Counted from the stretch's first letter, positions 50,563 through 59,990 are shown. The stretch: DNA of 64,000 nucleotides from Roseibium alexandrii DFL-11 (GCF_000158095.2 NZ_CM011002.1:2699203-2763202); one strand, 5' to 3'. Made by a program: numbers and translations. Notes: generated by a model from the letters alone, not told the origin.

Positions 50563-52821
50563 GTGCGCATTCGTGGTTGGCTAACAGGTCTGATCATTTT
50601 CTTGCTGGTGCCCAGCCTGCTCTTTGCCTCGCTTTGGTTCTACGGAAATTTCGAAAGTGTCCGCGCGATTGACCGCAGTTTGAAGGGCGTTGGCCTGCTT
50701 CAAGCGCTGGGGCCCCTGACGGAGGAAAAGTCGCGTGGCATTCCTTCACTGGAGATCCCAGACGACTACCGCGCCCAGCTTATCCGCTTCGGCGGTCCGG
50801 ATTATGCGGACTATCTGGACACCCAACTGACAGAGTTTGCGACGGAAGAAGATGTCTCCAAATCGCTGAGACATGCCAGAAGCCTGGCACTTTCGATTGC
50901 AGCCCTCGCCAAAATCTCGTCATCCAGTCCGTACGAGACAACAAAACTCCCACATCTGCTGACTGAAATTCTGCCCTCCGTCATTATCGAAACGTCGAAA
51001 ATGCGCGAGAATGCCGAACTCCTGTCTGCAAAGGACACCATTAACGTCTGGGACAAGATGATGGTCCCCGTCCAAGGGGGTCAGTTCAAAGTGGCCGCCG
51101 ATGGTGCGGCCCGCGACACCGTGTTGCTGTTCGCGGATCTCACCGGCCCGGCAGCCGATGCCCTGCGTCTCAAGGCCCGCCAGTACCGAGAAGCAAACGT
51201 TGCCTTTCAGACCCAGGGTGCGAAATTCCTGACGTCGACGATACAGGCCCAAAAAGGTGCCGATATCGACGCCGAGCCCGTTATCACTGCGGAGCCCATG
51301 CTCATCGAGGCAGCGTACACACTTTGGCGGGAGACGCTGGATTATCTGCGAAACGCGTTGATCGAAGAAAAGCAGGACACGATTCAAGCGGTCTCCTTAG
51401 CAGGTGCTGTGGCAACAGCCGTCATTCTCATCGCCTTTGGCATCGGCGCTGTTCTTGTCAGGGCACTTGCCGACCGGACCCAAAAGGAGTTCGAAAAACT
51501 TGGATTTCACGATCCGCTGACCGGCCTACCGAACCGCAGAGCTCTTCTGGAAGCGCTGAGAAGCGTCCGCCCGTCCAGCGCAAATGGCACATCAGGCCTT
51601 GTCGTGTTCGATATCCGTCAGTTTCGGAAAATCAATCATCGTTTCGGGGACAAATCTGGCGACATGATCTTAAGGGCCATTGCGAGCGACCTCACGGCGG
51701 TTGCAGGTCCTAAAGACTTCCTGTGCCGGACGGGAGGCAGTGAGTTTGCCCTGCTCCGCCGGGACGCCAACAGCATCGCAGACTTTGAAGCCTTTGCCCG
51801 AAGGGTCTTGAAGAAAATCTGCTCGGTCAAGGTGGTGGAAGGCCAGGAAACCGTAATCGACGCCAATGGTGGGGTTTCCTTTCAAAAGGCCAACACCGCA
51901 CTCAGCGAAAACATCCTGACGGATGCAACGCTTGCCTTGCGCGCGGCCAAACAAAAGGGATCGAAGGAACTCGAAGTTTTCTCGCCGATGATGCGTGCCA
52001 TTTTTGAGAGCAACGCGGAGACCGCCAAGGAAGTCCTGTCGGCTCTGGAACATGGCAACATCGTTCCCTGGTATCAGCCCCAGGTGGACATCCACACCGG
52101 ACAGATCATCGGCGCGGAAGCCCTCGCCCGCTGGATAGATGGAGATCAGGTCCGCTTTCCAGGCGCCTTTCTGCCTGCTGCAGAAGATGCTGGATACATG
52201 GAGCTCATCGAAACAGCAGTTCGCGAGAACGTGTTGTCGTTGGCCACAACGCTTGAGACCCGGGACATTCATGGCATTCATCTCGGGCTAAACGTCTCAG
52301 CGAGTTTTCTGGAACAGGAAAATGTGGCGGAAGAAATCTACGCCAAGATCGTCAGCCTCGGCCTCAAACCGTCCAATTTCAATCTGGAAATTCTTGAAGC
52401 CGTCATGATCGACGAGATCGCGGCCATGCCGGTTAAGGCCAACATCGTGCGCTTGTCGGAACTCGGCTTTTTCATTGAACTGGATGATTTCGGCACCGGA
52501 CATTCCAGCATTTCAAGTCTGCGGGACCTCAAGGTGGATCGTGTGAAGATCGACCGCAGCTTTATCACCGGTGTTGACACCAATCCGGGCCTGCAGAAAT
52601 TCACAAGTGCCTTGATCAATCTCGCCAAGAGCCTCGATATCAGTGTTTTGGCAGAAGGCGTTGAAACCGAAGGCGAACGGCTCTGGCTACAGCAAAACGG
52701 TTGCGACTACATACAGGGTTTTCTGGTCTCAAAGGCTATTCCGGAAGGTGAAATCCTTGACATGATCCAGCGGCAGGCGATCCTGAATACAGACGGCAAG
52801 GTGTACGCCGTCAACGCGTGA
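50563..52821 (+). CDS. GGDEF-EAL protein: degenerate diguanylate cyclase, likely active c-di-GMP phosphodiesterase
   Basis: 752 residues from GTG 50563. A membrane helix at ~6-27, a ~250-residue periplasmic region, and a second helix at ~280-303 precede the cytoplasmic domains. The GGDEF domain (~310-470) has GFHDPLTGLPNRRAL but its signature reads GGSEF (~391-395), so cyclase activity is doubtful. The EAL domain (~490-745) keeps GAEALARW, LNVSASF, LEILEAV, DDFGTG, VKIDRSFI and AEGVET, the metal and catalytic residues. Expected to break down c-di-GMP in response to a periplasmic signal. Confidence 0.92.
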   Translation: MRIRGWLTGLIIFLLVPSLLFASLWFYGNFESVRAIDRSLKGVGLLQALGPLTEEKSRGIPSLEIPDDYRAQLIRFGGPDYADYLDTQLTEFATEEDVSKSLRHARSLALSIAALAKISSSSPYETTKLPHLLTEILPSVIIETSKMRENAELLSAKDTINVWDKMMVPVQGGQFKVAADGAARDTVLLFADLTGPAADALRLKARQYREANVAFQTQGAKFLTSTIQAQKGADIDAEPVITAEPMLIEAAYTLWRETLDYLRNALIEEKQDTIQAVSLAGAVATAVILIAFGIGAVLVRALADRTQKEFEKLGFHDPLTGLPNRRALLEALRSVRPSSANGTSGLVVFDIRQFRKINHRFGDKSGDMILRAIASDLTAVAGPKDFLCRTGGSEFALLRRDANSIADFEAFARRVLKKICSVKVVEGQETVIDANGGVSFQKANTALSENILTDATLALRAAKQKGSKELEVFSPMMRAIFESNAETAKEVLSALEHGNIVPWYQPQVDIHTGQIIGAEALARWIDGDQVRFPGAFLPAAEDAGYMELIETAVRENVLSLATTLETRDIHGIHLGLNVSASFLEQENVAEEIYAKIVSLGLKPSNFNLEILEAVMIDEIAAMPVKANIVRLSELGFFIELDDFGTGHSSISSLRDLKVDRVKIDRSFITGVDTNPGLQKFTSALINLAKSLDISVLAEGVETEGERLWLQQNGCDYIQGFLVSKAIPEGEILDMIQRQAILNTDGKVYAVNA

Positions 52822-52842
52822 TCCTCACACCTCACCGCCGTT

Positions 52843-54036
52843 TTAACCGGCTGGTGAACTGGAAGTTTCTGGCGCTGCGGCGCGTTCCGCGAGCCGCTTC
52901 TTGAAATCAATGGCAGCCAAAGACAACCCACCATCAGCCCCATCCACAAAATGAATGTGCTGATTGTTGGACACATCCTGCATGAAACATGTCATCAGAG
53001 CCCGGTCCGATACATGAAGCCCGTAAACCAGCTGGCCAGCATCTGAGAGTTTTTCCAGATAGGTCTGCAAAGCAGTCAGCTGGTCCGCAGTCAGGTCGAG
53101 GACGAGCTGCAAACTGTCCCCAAGCTTCCTGTGATCTGTATTGAGGCTGAGTTCCTTCATGTACTTCTTTGGATCAAAAGGCCCCGCCCGCCGTCCGGTA
53201 TAATAGCCATACATGAAAAACAGGCTTTCCACGATGCCCATGAGATAACCCTTCAACCAGCTGGCTGGCGAGCTGAAGCTTGCCTCCAGGGATAAGGTCC
53301 GTGGCGGAAACCGGAACTTCAAACGAGGGCCCTCTGCCAAACGGAGCTTTTCGTCGTCCGTCAACGGATTGAAACCAAGCTTGCCGGCCAATCCCTCAAT
53401 AATCTCCGGCAAACTCTCATCAGTGGCCGGTTTCAGGATCAGGGAAACGATATGCCCATTTTGAGCGTCCAGGGGTTCCCATCGGCAGGACAAACCGCTC
53501 AGCACAGGGTCACTGGAAGATGCTGCTAAGGCATAAGGTTTCACCGCCTCAGGATCTTTGAGGATCCGGTCCGCAATCAACAACCCATCGCCAATGATCA
53601 TGGCAAGGTGATTTCCCGGGCTCAGGCGGTACTTGCGGACTTTGATATCGCCGCCTTTCTTGCGAATGTCGGCAACCGGGATGGCAGCTGCCCGCAATTC
53701 CAGATCCAAAACGTCCCGAGCGAGGGCAACAACGCCGGCAATCGCTTCCTCAGCGAGTTTTCTGTCGGCTTCTGGAACGACAACAACAGCCCCGTCGCCG
53801 CCAAACACAAAGGGAACGCGGTCACGATCGACCTGGTTCAAAACAGCTGCGATTACAGCCGCGCCAACCATGTTGACGTCTTTGTATCGTCCGGCGTTGA
53901 TGGCATTGCGGGACCGGACGATATCCGCGGTGAGAACTACCCAGTCTTCCGGAACCGGGATGAAATCGTTGTGTATGTTGTCCGACTTGAAATCTTGGCA
54001 GCTTGGAAGCTCGGAATAGAAGTCTTCTGCGGACAT
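52843..54036 (-). CDS. DUF3095 domain protein (nucleotide cyclase-like fold suspected)
   Basis: 397 residues from ATG 54036, with ACGGAGA upstream. The first 150 residues have WVVLTADIVRSRNAINAGRYKDVN and VPFVFGGDGAVVVVP, a GGDG motif placed as in class III cyclases and GGDEF domains. The C-terminal part (~240-380) is helical. DUF3095 has no assigned function. Converges on the GGDEF-EAL gene with 21 bp between stops. Confidence 0.82.
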   Translation of the reverse strand: MSAEDFYSELPSCQDFKSDNIHNDFIPVPEDWVVLTADIVRSRNAINAGRYKDVNMVGAAVIAAVLNQVDRDRVPFVFGGDGAVVVVPEADRKLAEEAIAGVVALARDVLDLELRAAAIPVADIRKKGGDIKVRKYRLSPGNHLAMIIGDGLLIADRILKDPEAVKPYALAASSSDPVLSGLSCRWEPLDAQNGHIVSLILKPATDESLPEIIEGLAGKLGFNPLTDDEKLRLAEGPRLKFRFPPRTLSLEASFSSPASWLKGYLMGIVESLFFMYGYYTGRRAGPFDPKKYMKELSLNTDHRKLGDSLQLVLDLTADQLTALQTYLEKLSDAGQLVYGLHVSDRALMTCFMQDVSNNQHIHFVDGADGGLSLAAIDFKKRLAERAAAPETSSSPAG

Positions 54037-54158
54037 GTCTTTGTCTCCGTATGAGTAAAGGTTCATACGGACTGAAACGCGGCATCCGATGACCGGACAG
54101 ACCGTTTTCAGTTCACATATGCGTCAAAACATCGGCTGGATAATCTGCCGGAGTGCTC

Positions 54159-54812
54159 TCATATTGTTTCAACAGCAGTCATTCGGCTGTCCCGCCAAAT
54201 GAACACTTTGTCTTGCGGAACATCGTATTTCGGAACCTTGTCCGTATAACCGCCTTCCAGAAGACCGCGCAGAACCCGGAAGACACCACCGTGGGACACC
54301 ACGACCGATGGGCGGTCGACGGTCACTAGCCACCGGCCGATGCGATCTGCAAGCATCTCGTAGCTTTCCCCGCCCGGCGGCACGAAACGCCACTTGTCCG
54401 CGCGCCGTTGCTCGACGAGTTCCGGATCATTCACGGCCAGCTCTTCGAGCGTAAACCCTTCCCAGTCGCCGAAGGTGATCTCCTTCAACTGATCATCAAG
54501 CCGGTACGTGTCCGGCGCAAGCCCCATTTCCGTCCTGACGCGTTCCATTGTCGCCCGGGTCCGGCCGAGCGGAGACGCGACGAAGTCCAGAGAAACCGGG
54601 TCGATCCCCTCCTTCTCCAAAAACGCCTTCAAGAGCGCGCCATTGTTGGTCGCTTGGCCCTCGCCGTGGGCGTTCAGGGGAATGTCCTTCTGGCCCTGCA
54701 TCCGGCCCTCGGCATTCCAATCGGTCTGGCCATGGCGGATAAAAATCAGAAATCCGGGATCAAAAAGCTTCTTCAGATATTCAGGGGATTGGGGCGCAGG
54801 TACGATCGTCAT
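54159..54812 (-). CDS. Histidine phosphatase (phosphoglycerate mutase-like) family protein
   Basis: 217 residues from ATG 54812. The catalytic motif is FIRHGQTDWN (~22-31), the second histidine lies in VVSHGGVFRVL (~177-187), and SPLGRTRATMERV carries the phosphate-binding arginine. In Rhizobiales such a gene usually stands between fabI and aroC. The phosphoester substrate is unknown. It lies downstream of the fabI terminator. Confidence 0.92.
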   Translation of the reverse strand: MTIVPAPQSPEYLKKLFDPGFLIFIRHGQTDWNAEGRMQGQKDIPLNAHGEGQATNNGALLKAFLEKEGIDPVSLDFVASPLGRTRATMERVRTEMGLAPDTYRLDDQLKEITFGDWEGFTLEELAVNDPELVEQRRADKWRFVPPGGESYEMLADRIGRWLVTVDRPSVVVSHGGVFRVLRGLLEGGYTDKVPKYDVPQDKVFIWRDSRMTAVETI

Positions 54813-54825
54813 GAAGGTGTCCGGA

Positions 54826-54860
54826 TATGAAAACGCTCCGGCAAGATATAAGCCGGAGCG
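54826..54860 (-). terminator. Intrinsic terminator of fabI
   Basis: CGCTCCGGC (54834-54842) and GCCGGAGCG (54852-54860) pair perfectly; on the minus strand the stem is followed by TTTTCAT. It is 53 bp beyond the fabI stop and 22 bp before the phosphatase start. Confidence 0.8.
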
Positions 54861-54912
54861 CTGAAAATGGAATATGCCAGGCGGGGCCCCGCCTTGGCTT
54901 GCAGCCTGAGCG

Positions 54913-55731
54913 TCAGTCTTTAACGACTGAAATATCCGGCGCATCGACGGCTTTCATGCCGACGATGTTGTAGCCGCAATCGACATGCTGGATTTCACCG
55001 GTGACGCCACGGCCAAGATCGGACAAGAGGAACAGGGCGCTGTCGCCAACTTCTTCAATCGTCACGGAGCGGCGCAGCGGCGAATTGTATTCATTCCATT
55101 TAAGGATGTAGCGGAAGTCGCCGATACCGGACGCCGCCAGCGTTTTGATCGGTCCGGCAGAGATTGCGTTGACGCGAATGTTTTGCGGTCCGAGATCCAT
55201 CGCGAGATACTTGACGCTGGTTTCCAAAGCCGCCTTGGCGACACCCATGACGTTGTAGTGCGGCATGACCTTTTCCGCGCCATAGTAGGTCATGGTCAGG
55301 ATCGACCCGCCGTCGGTCATAAGCTTTTCCGCGCGCTGGGTAACAGCGGTCAGCGAGTAGCAGGAGATGTCCATCGTGCGGGCAAAGTTGTCGGCAGTCG
55401 TATCAACGAAGCGGCCGGTCAGCTCGTTCTTGTCGGAGAATGCAACGGCATGAACCAGAAAGTCGATCTTGCCCCACTTTTCCTCAAGGGCTTTGAAGAC
55501 GTCGTCTATGGACTGAGTGTCGGTCACATCACAATGCCCGGCTACAAACGCACCGAGTTCTTCACCCAGCGGCTCCACGCGTTTTTTCAGAGCGTCGCCC
55601 TGGTATGTGAGGGCAAGCTCGGCACCGGCATCGGCAAGCGATTTGGCGATCCCCCAGGCAATTGACTTCTTGTTTGCCAAGCCCATGATCAAGCCACGTT
55701 TGCCGTTCATCAGTCCGCGCGTTTCCGCCAT
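54913..55731 (-). CDS. fabI: Enoyl-[acyl-carrier-protein] reductase (NADH)
   Basis: 272 residues. Short-chain dehydrogenase fold without the usual GxxxGxG, with GLIMGLANKKSIAWGIAKSLADAG at ~14-37 as in FabI. Catalytic Tyr-x6-Lys is YNVMGVAK (~159-166). Last reductive step of fatty acid synthesis II, the target of triclosan. Its own leader starts ~170 bp from the divergent GlcD-like gene. Confidence 0.96.
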   Translation of the reverse strand: MAETRGLMNGKRGLIMGLANKKSIAWGIAKSLADAGAELALTYQGDALKKRVEPLGEELGAFVAGHCDVTDTQSIDDVFKALEEKWGKIDFLVHAVAFSDKNELTGRFVDTTADNFARTMDISCYSLTAVTQRAEKLMTDGGSILTMTYYGAEKVMPHYNVMGVAKAALETSVKYLAMDLGPQNIRVNAISAGPIKTLAASGIGDFRYILKWNEYNSPLRRSVTIEEVGDSALFLLSDLGRGVTGEIQHVDCGYNIVGMKAVDAPDISVVKD

Positions 55732-55902
55732 CGTATTCTCCGATTAGGATTCCATTCACCACCCGAGCGGGCTGGCCTCCTATGGCACAAGGCATTTTCT
55801 CCTTCAAGTGAGACCGGGACGGAATGAAGCGTCGACGGGGGCCGGTTCAATCACTATGTTGGCCGCAAAATTTGATCACGGAACAGGACGAGAATCCCGA
55901 CT

Positions 55903-57315
55903 ATGGAGCCCTCCCCTCACGCTGAACGCTTCGCCGAAATGATCGGCGCAGCCAACGTACTGACGACCGCCGACGACCAAGCCCCGTTTCTCACCGAGTG
56001 GCGTGACCTATATAAAGGCGTTACGCCAATGGTGCTGCGGCCAGGGTCCACCGACGAGGTCAGCGCCGTGATGCGCTACGCCTATGAGAACGATCTGAAG
56101 GTCGTCCCGCAAGGCGGCAACACCGGGCTCGTCGGCGGTCAAATTCCGCAGGAATCCGGGGAGGAAATCGTTCTTTCACTCACCCGGATGAACAAAGTGC
56201 GGGCCGTCGATCCGGACGGTTTCACGCTGACCGTGGAGTCCGGCGTAATCCTTGAGACGGTGCAAAACGAGGCTGAAAAAGTCGACCGCCTGTTCCCGCT
56301 TTCACTCGGCGCGCAGGGCTCCTGTCAGATCGGCGGCAACATTTCGACCAACGCCGGCGGCACCGCCGTGCTGGCTTATGGCAATACCCGCGACTTGGTT
56401 CTCGGGCTCGAAGTTGTGCTGCCGACGGGTGAGATTTGGAACGGTCTACGAACCCTTCGCAAGGACAATACCGGTTATGATTTGAAACAATTGTTTATCG
56501 GTGGAGAGGGCACCCTGGGGATTATTACGGCAGCCTCTTTGAAGCTGTTTCCAAAGCCGAAGAAACTGGAAGCTTCGTTTATCGGCCTCGCCAACCCGCA
56601 TGCTGCGTTGAAGGTCTTCTCGATGGCCAAAGCCCAGGCCGGACCGCTGCTCACCGGTTTTGAAATCATGCCGCGTGTTGGTGTGCAATTCTGTCTCGAT
56701 CATCTGGACGGGGCGCGGGATCCCCTGGAAGGCGAACATGCCTGGTATGTGCTGATGGAGCTGTCCAGCGGCTCTGAAGTGTTCCCGGTCAGGGACCTTA
56801 TGGAGGGTATTCTGGGCGAAGCTTTTGAGGCCGAACTGGTCGAAGACGCAGCCTTTGCCCAGAACCTCAGCCAGGTTCAGGACTTCTGGCACATTCGCCA
56901 CGGCATGTCGGAAGTCCAAAAAGCCGAAGGCGGATCCATCAAACACGACGTCTCTGTCCCGGTTGCCTCCATTCCCGCCTTCCTTGATGAAGCGATTGCT
57001 GCTGTGGAAGCATTCGTTCCCGGGTGCCGGCCCGTGCCATTCGGCCACTTGGGCGACGGCAACATCCATTTCAATGTCAGCCAGCCGGTTGGTGCGGACA
57101 AGGAAGCCTATCTTGCCAAGTGGGACGAGATGAATGCGATCGTCCACGGCATCGTTGCAGATTTCAGCGGCAGCATTTCCGCAGAACACGGCATCGGGCG
57201 TTTGAAGAAAGACTTGCTGCGCGACGTCAAATCAGAGATCGAGCTCGATCTCATGCGCCGGATCAAATCGGCCTTCGATCCGAAAAACCTCATGAACCCG
57301 GGCCGGATACTCTAA
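55903..57315 (+). CDS. FAD-linked 2-hydroxyacid dehydrogenase (GlcD / D-2-hydroxyglutarate dehydrogenase-like)
   Basis: 470 residues. FAD_binding_4 domain with VVPQGGNTGLVGGQIP (~68-83) and IGGNISTNAGGTAVLAYGNTRDLVLG (~140-165); C-terminal FAD-oxidase domain with FGHLGDGNIHFN and ISAEHGIGRLKKD, the substrate-binding histidine region. Oxidises a D-2-hydroxyacid, such as D-2-hydroxyglutarate, D-lactate or glycolate. No glcE/glcF partners nearby favour a single-chain D-2-hydroxyglutarate-type enzyme. Confidence 0.9.
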   Translation: MEPSPHAERFAEMIGAANVLTTADDQAPFLTEWRDLYKGVTPMVLRPGSTDEVSAVMRYAYENDLKVVPQGGNTGLVGGQIPQESGEEIVLSLTRMNKVRAVDPDGFTLTVESGVILETVQNEAEKVDRLFPLSLGAQGSCQIGGNISTNAGGTAVLAYGNTRDLVLGLEVVLPTGEIWNGLRTLRKDNTGYDLKQLFIGGEGTLGIITAASLKLFPKPKKLEASFIGLANPHAALKVFSMAKAQAGPLLTGFEIMPRVGVQFCLDHLDGARDPLEGEHAWYVLMELSSGSEVFPVRDLMEGILGEAFEAELVEDAAFAQNLSQVQDFWHIRHGMSEVQKAEGGSIKHDVSVPVASIPAFLDEAIAAVEAFVPGCRPVPFGHLGDGNIHFNVSQPVGADKEAYLAKWDEMNAIVHGIVADFSGSISAEHGIGRLKKDLLRDVKSEIELDLMRRIKSAFDPKNLMNPGRIL

Positions 57316-57328
57316 ATATTCTGAAAAT

Positions 57329-57358
57329 GGGGAGGTGCCCGCCTCCCCTAACCTCTTT
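57329..57358 (+). terminator. Intrinsic terminator of GlcD-like gene
   Basis: GGGGAGG (57329-57335) pairs perfectly with CCTCCCC (57342-57348) around TGCCCG, 13 bp after the stop codon; a pyrimidine-rich tail with TTTT follows. Confidence 0.75.
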
Positions 57359-57365
57359 TCTTCCC

Positions 57366-58370
57366 ATACTACTGCGGTGTTATTTCACGGCGGCACTCCA
57401 GCCTTGGAACAACCGTGTGTCTCGCCGGGCTCAACAAGCAAAACTGCTGCTTTAAAAAATCAGCCACTTGGCAATATCCATCGACTGCGCCCACTCCCCT
57501 TTTGAGTAAATGCCCATTTTTACTTCCAACAGTGAATGCTGTACTTGCCGGTTCGGCAAACGGCGCCGAAAGGATGCCCAAATGGATTGGCAGAGCATTC
57601 CTGCCGAGGCGTGCAATTGTTAAAATTACCATATTGCAGAGATTTATGCCCTGAACGGGAACGCACAGACCAACCGACTTAGCGGCGATTGCTGACCTGA
57701 TAATTTCACTCTGTGAAGTAAAGGCCTGTTTAAGCGAATTTTTTGATTCTGACCAAGTGGTCGAAAGACGGTTTGCTCCGCCTCAGTCCCGAGTTCCGCA
57801 GGCCAGGTTTTTCCCAGAAATCCACTGCCGAAAAGACGATTTTTCAGCAAAAATCCAGTCCATCCAGAATTCGCGTCGTTTTTTTGACACACGCCACCTT
57901 GGGAAAAATATCATTACTTCTCAGCTAGATCGCAGATTTTATCTAAAAAAAAATCCCAATTTTTCAGGTTACCGTTTGAAAACTTCTGGATAGTTTCCGA
58001 AATAGTTAAAAATTTCCTAAAATCCTATCTTGCAACGGTAGGAACCAAAAGCAGACCAAGGAGGAATACTGGGTCGGAACTACCTCTCTGCTCGGCGGCG
58101 AGTAAAAGGGAAAGTCTCCTTCCCTAATCAACAGAATCGAAGACTGGGCATCTACAAAAATTACAATACAAAACGTCTATGACCCCATAAGAATTAGCTA
58201 TTTGAATTTATGGTAAGCAAATAGTTAACGTTGTTCATAGGCAAAAATAAGCCAACAGGCCCTAGGGCCAGAAAACAGCCACAAGGCGGCGACAACAGAA
58301 ATCGATCGCAGCCAGGCATGACAGTGCACGTGAAGAAGCGACGAGTGCGTTTCTTTGGATGGAGGCCACA
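57366..58370. other. 1-kb AT-rich gene desert upstream of dnaA
   Basis: No gene is evident in about 1,000 bp, and A+T is high from 57610 and especially from 57840 to 58060. Dyads seen: TTGCCG/CGGCAA (57545-57559), AGGGAA/TTCCCT (58107-58125), CTATTTG/CAAATAG (58198-58224) and GGCCCTAGGGCC (58258-58269). TTAA-N7-CTAA (58006-58020) is one base from the CtrA consensus. Two GANTC sites (near 57744 and 58135) are present. No clear DnaA box, so an origin of replication is not supported; most likely the dnaA control region. Confidence 0.55.
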
Positions 58371-59831
58371 ATGCAGGTTCAGACTCTACAAGTGTCCGAT
58401 CCGTGGGATCGGGTGAAGGCAGAACTGAAAAACGAACTGGGCGAAGACATTTTCTCCAACTGGTTCGGCAGGGTAAAACACGAAGAGACGAACGGAGATG
58501 CGGTTCGTTTGTCTGTCCCGACGCCCTTTCTCAAGAACTGGATCTTGAGCAATTACGAAAAGCAGCTGGTCAACCTTTGGCAGCGGCAGCACGACGACAT
58601 CAGCCGGGTTGAGCTGACGGTCCGCGGTGCACTTCGCCCGCGGCCGGCTGGAAGCCAGGCCCCAAAACCGATCAAAGCACGGCGCATCAGCGGCCGGGCC
58701 GCCCCATTTGCCACAAACCCCCAATTCGGCTCGGTCAACACGGTTGCGTCCATCCCGTGCCTGGCGGACACGGGTGAAGATGCTGCAGCTGATTTCCTGA
58801 ATGGCGCCGCACTGAACCCGAAACTGACCTTCGACACCTTTGCTGAAGGAACGTCCAATAGCCTCGCCTGTGCAGCGGTGCGCCAAATGGCGGCCGGTCA
58901 TGATGGCTCGCTTGGCCTGCTCTACATCCACTCCTCCACGGGCATCGGCAAAACGCACCTGCTTCAGGCTGCGGCGACCGAAGCGCGGAAAGGCGGACGC
59001 CGGGTGGCCTACTTGTCTGCCGAGTTCTTCATGTACCACCTGGTACCGGCCCTGCGCACACCGGCCTATCCGGTTCTGCGCCAGGCCATGAAGTCCATCG
59101 ATCTTCTTTTGATTGATGATCTGCAGTTCCTGCACGGCAAACAGGGTCACGAGGAGTTCGGCAAAACTCTCGAAATGCTCATGGAATCGCCGATGAAGAT
59201 CATCATGGCAGCAGACCGGGCTCCGGATGAAATGAGCACTTTGGGCAGCACGGTCCGCCAGCGCATCCAGACCGGTGAAGTTGTCACGATCCAAGCGACC
59301 GACTACGCGCTCCGTCACGACATCCTCAAGAAGCGGATCTTCTCTGCGCGACGGACCCATCCAGGTTTCACGGTACCGGACGAAGTTATCGACTACATCG
59401 CCCGCTACGTGATTTCCTCAGCGAGAGATCTGGAAGGCGCCTTGAACCGCCTGTTTGCACACAATCAGCTGACCAAACAGCCGGTTACCATGCAGCTTGC
59501 CGAAAAGACCCTTCATGATCTGGTCCGGATTGGCGAGCCGCGGTCCATCAAGGTTGAAGACATTCAAAACGTTGTCTGCAAGCACTTCAGCGTCACCAAA
59601 GCGGACCTGCTGTCTTCGTGCCGCGCCCGGACCCTAGTCCGTCCGCGCCAGATCGCGATGTATATCGCAAAGGTCATGACAGGGCGGTCCTTGCCGGAAA
59701 TCGGACGCCGGTTCGGCAACAGGGACCACACCACGGTTCTCCATGCTGTGCGCAAGATCGAAAGCATGGTTGCGGGCGACGCAGCATTGGCCCAAGAGGT
59801 CGAACTGTTGAAGCGTCTCGTCCACGCATGA
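58371..59831 (+). CDS. dnaA: Chromosomal replication initiator protein DnaA
   Basis: 486 residues from ATG 58371, preceded by GGAGG (58361-58365); an upstream ATG at 58359 overlaps that site and is less likely. Domain I ~1-85, a linker to ~150, then the AAA+ domain with Walker A STGIGKTHL (~192-200) and Walker B LLLIDDLQFL (~245). Domain IV carries the DNA-binding signature SLPEIGRRFGNRDHTTVLHAVRKIE near 440-465. Binds DnaA boxes with ATP to open the origin. The gene stands alone. Confidence 0.96.
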   Translation: MQVQTLQVSDPWDRVKAELKNELGEDIFSNWFGRVKHEETNGDAVRLSVPTPFLKNWILSNYEKQLVNLWQRQHDDISRVELTVRGALRPRPAGSQAPKPIKARRISGRAAPFATNPQFGSVNTVASIPCLADTGEDAAADFLNGAALNPKLTFDTFAEGTSNSLACAAVRQMAAGHDGSLGLLYIHSSTGIGKTHLLQAAATEARKGGRRVAYLSAEFFMYHLVPALRTPAYPVLRQAMKSIDLLLIDDLQFLHGKQGHEEFGKTLEMLMESPMKIIMAADRAPDEMSTLGSTVRQRIQTGEVVTIQATDYALRHDILKKRIFSARRTHPGFTVPDEVIDYIARYVISSARDLEGALNRLFAHNQLTKQPVTMQLAEKTLHDLVRIGEPRSIKVEDIQNVVCKHFSVTKADLLSSCRARTLVRPRQIAMYIAKVMTGRSLPEIGRRFGNRDHTTVLHAVRKIESMVAGDAALAQEVELLKRLVHA

Positions 59832-59837
59832 CACGAT

Positions 59838-59869
59838 GCTGGCCTGATTAACGCAAGCTTCAGGCCAGC
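59838..59869 (+). terminator. Hairpin just after dnaA
   Basis: GCTGGCCTGA (59838-59847) pairs with TCAGGCCAGC (59860-59869) around a 12-nt loop, 7 bp after the stop. The following TTCACCC is not T-rich, so termination may be incomplete. Confidence 0.6.
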
Positions 59870-59884
59870 TTCACCCAATACCCT

Positions 59885-59990
59885 ATTGATGTGGCAGACG
59901 TGATTGCCCTGCCATTTGATTGTGAAGCGTTGTGTACCTGAGTATCTACTCCTCCCTCCCTTGAAGCCGCCGCGTGCGGCTTTCTTTTTG
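59885..59990 (+). ncRNA. Candidate small RNA with CTCCTCCCTCCC motif downstream of dnaA
   Basis: A 5' hairpin TGGCAG / CTGCCA (~59891-59914) is followed by a mostly unpaired region with CTCCTCCCTCCC (59949-59960), then an intrinsic terminator: AAGCCGC (59964-59970) with GCGGCTT (59976-59982), CGCGT loop, and TTTCTTTTTG. CCUCCUCCC-type motifs mark stress small RNAs of alphaproteobacteria such as Rhodobacter CcsR. It could also be a long 3' UTR of dnaA. No sure promoter. Confidence 0.45.

Noticed and set aside
57366..58370. Chromosomal origin of replication next to dnaA
   Set aside because: AT-rich and repetitive in dyads, but no match or close match to TTATCCACA-type DnaA boxes was found, and in Rhizobiales the origin is usually near hemE rather than dnaA.
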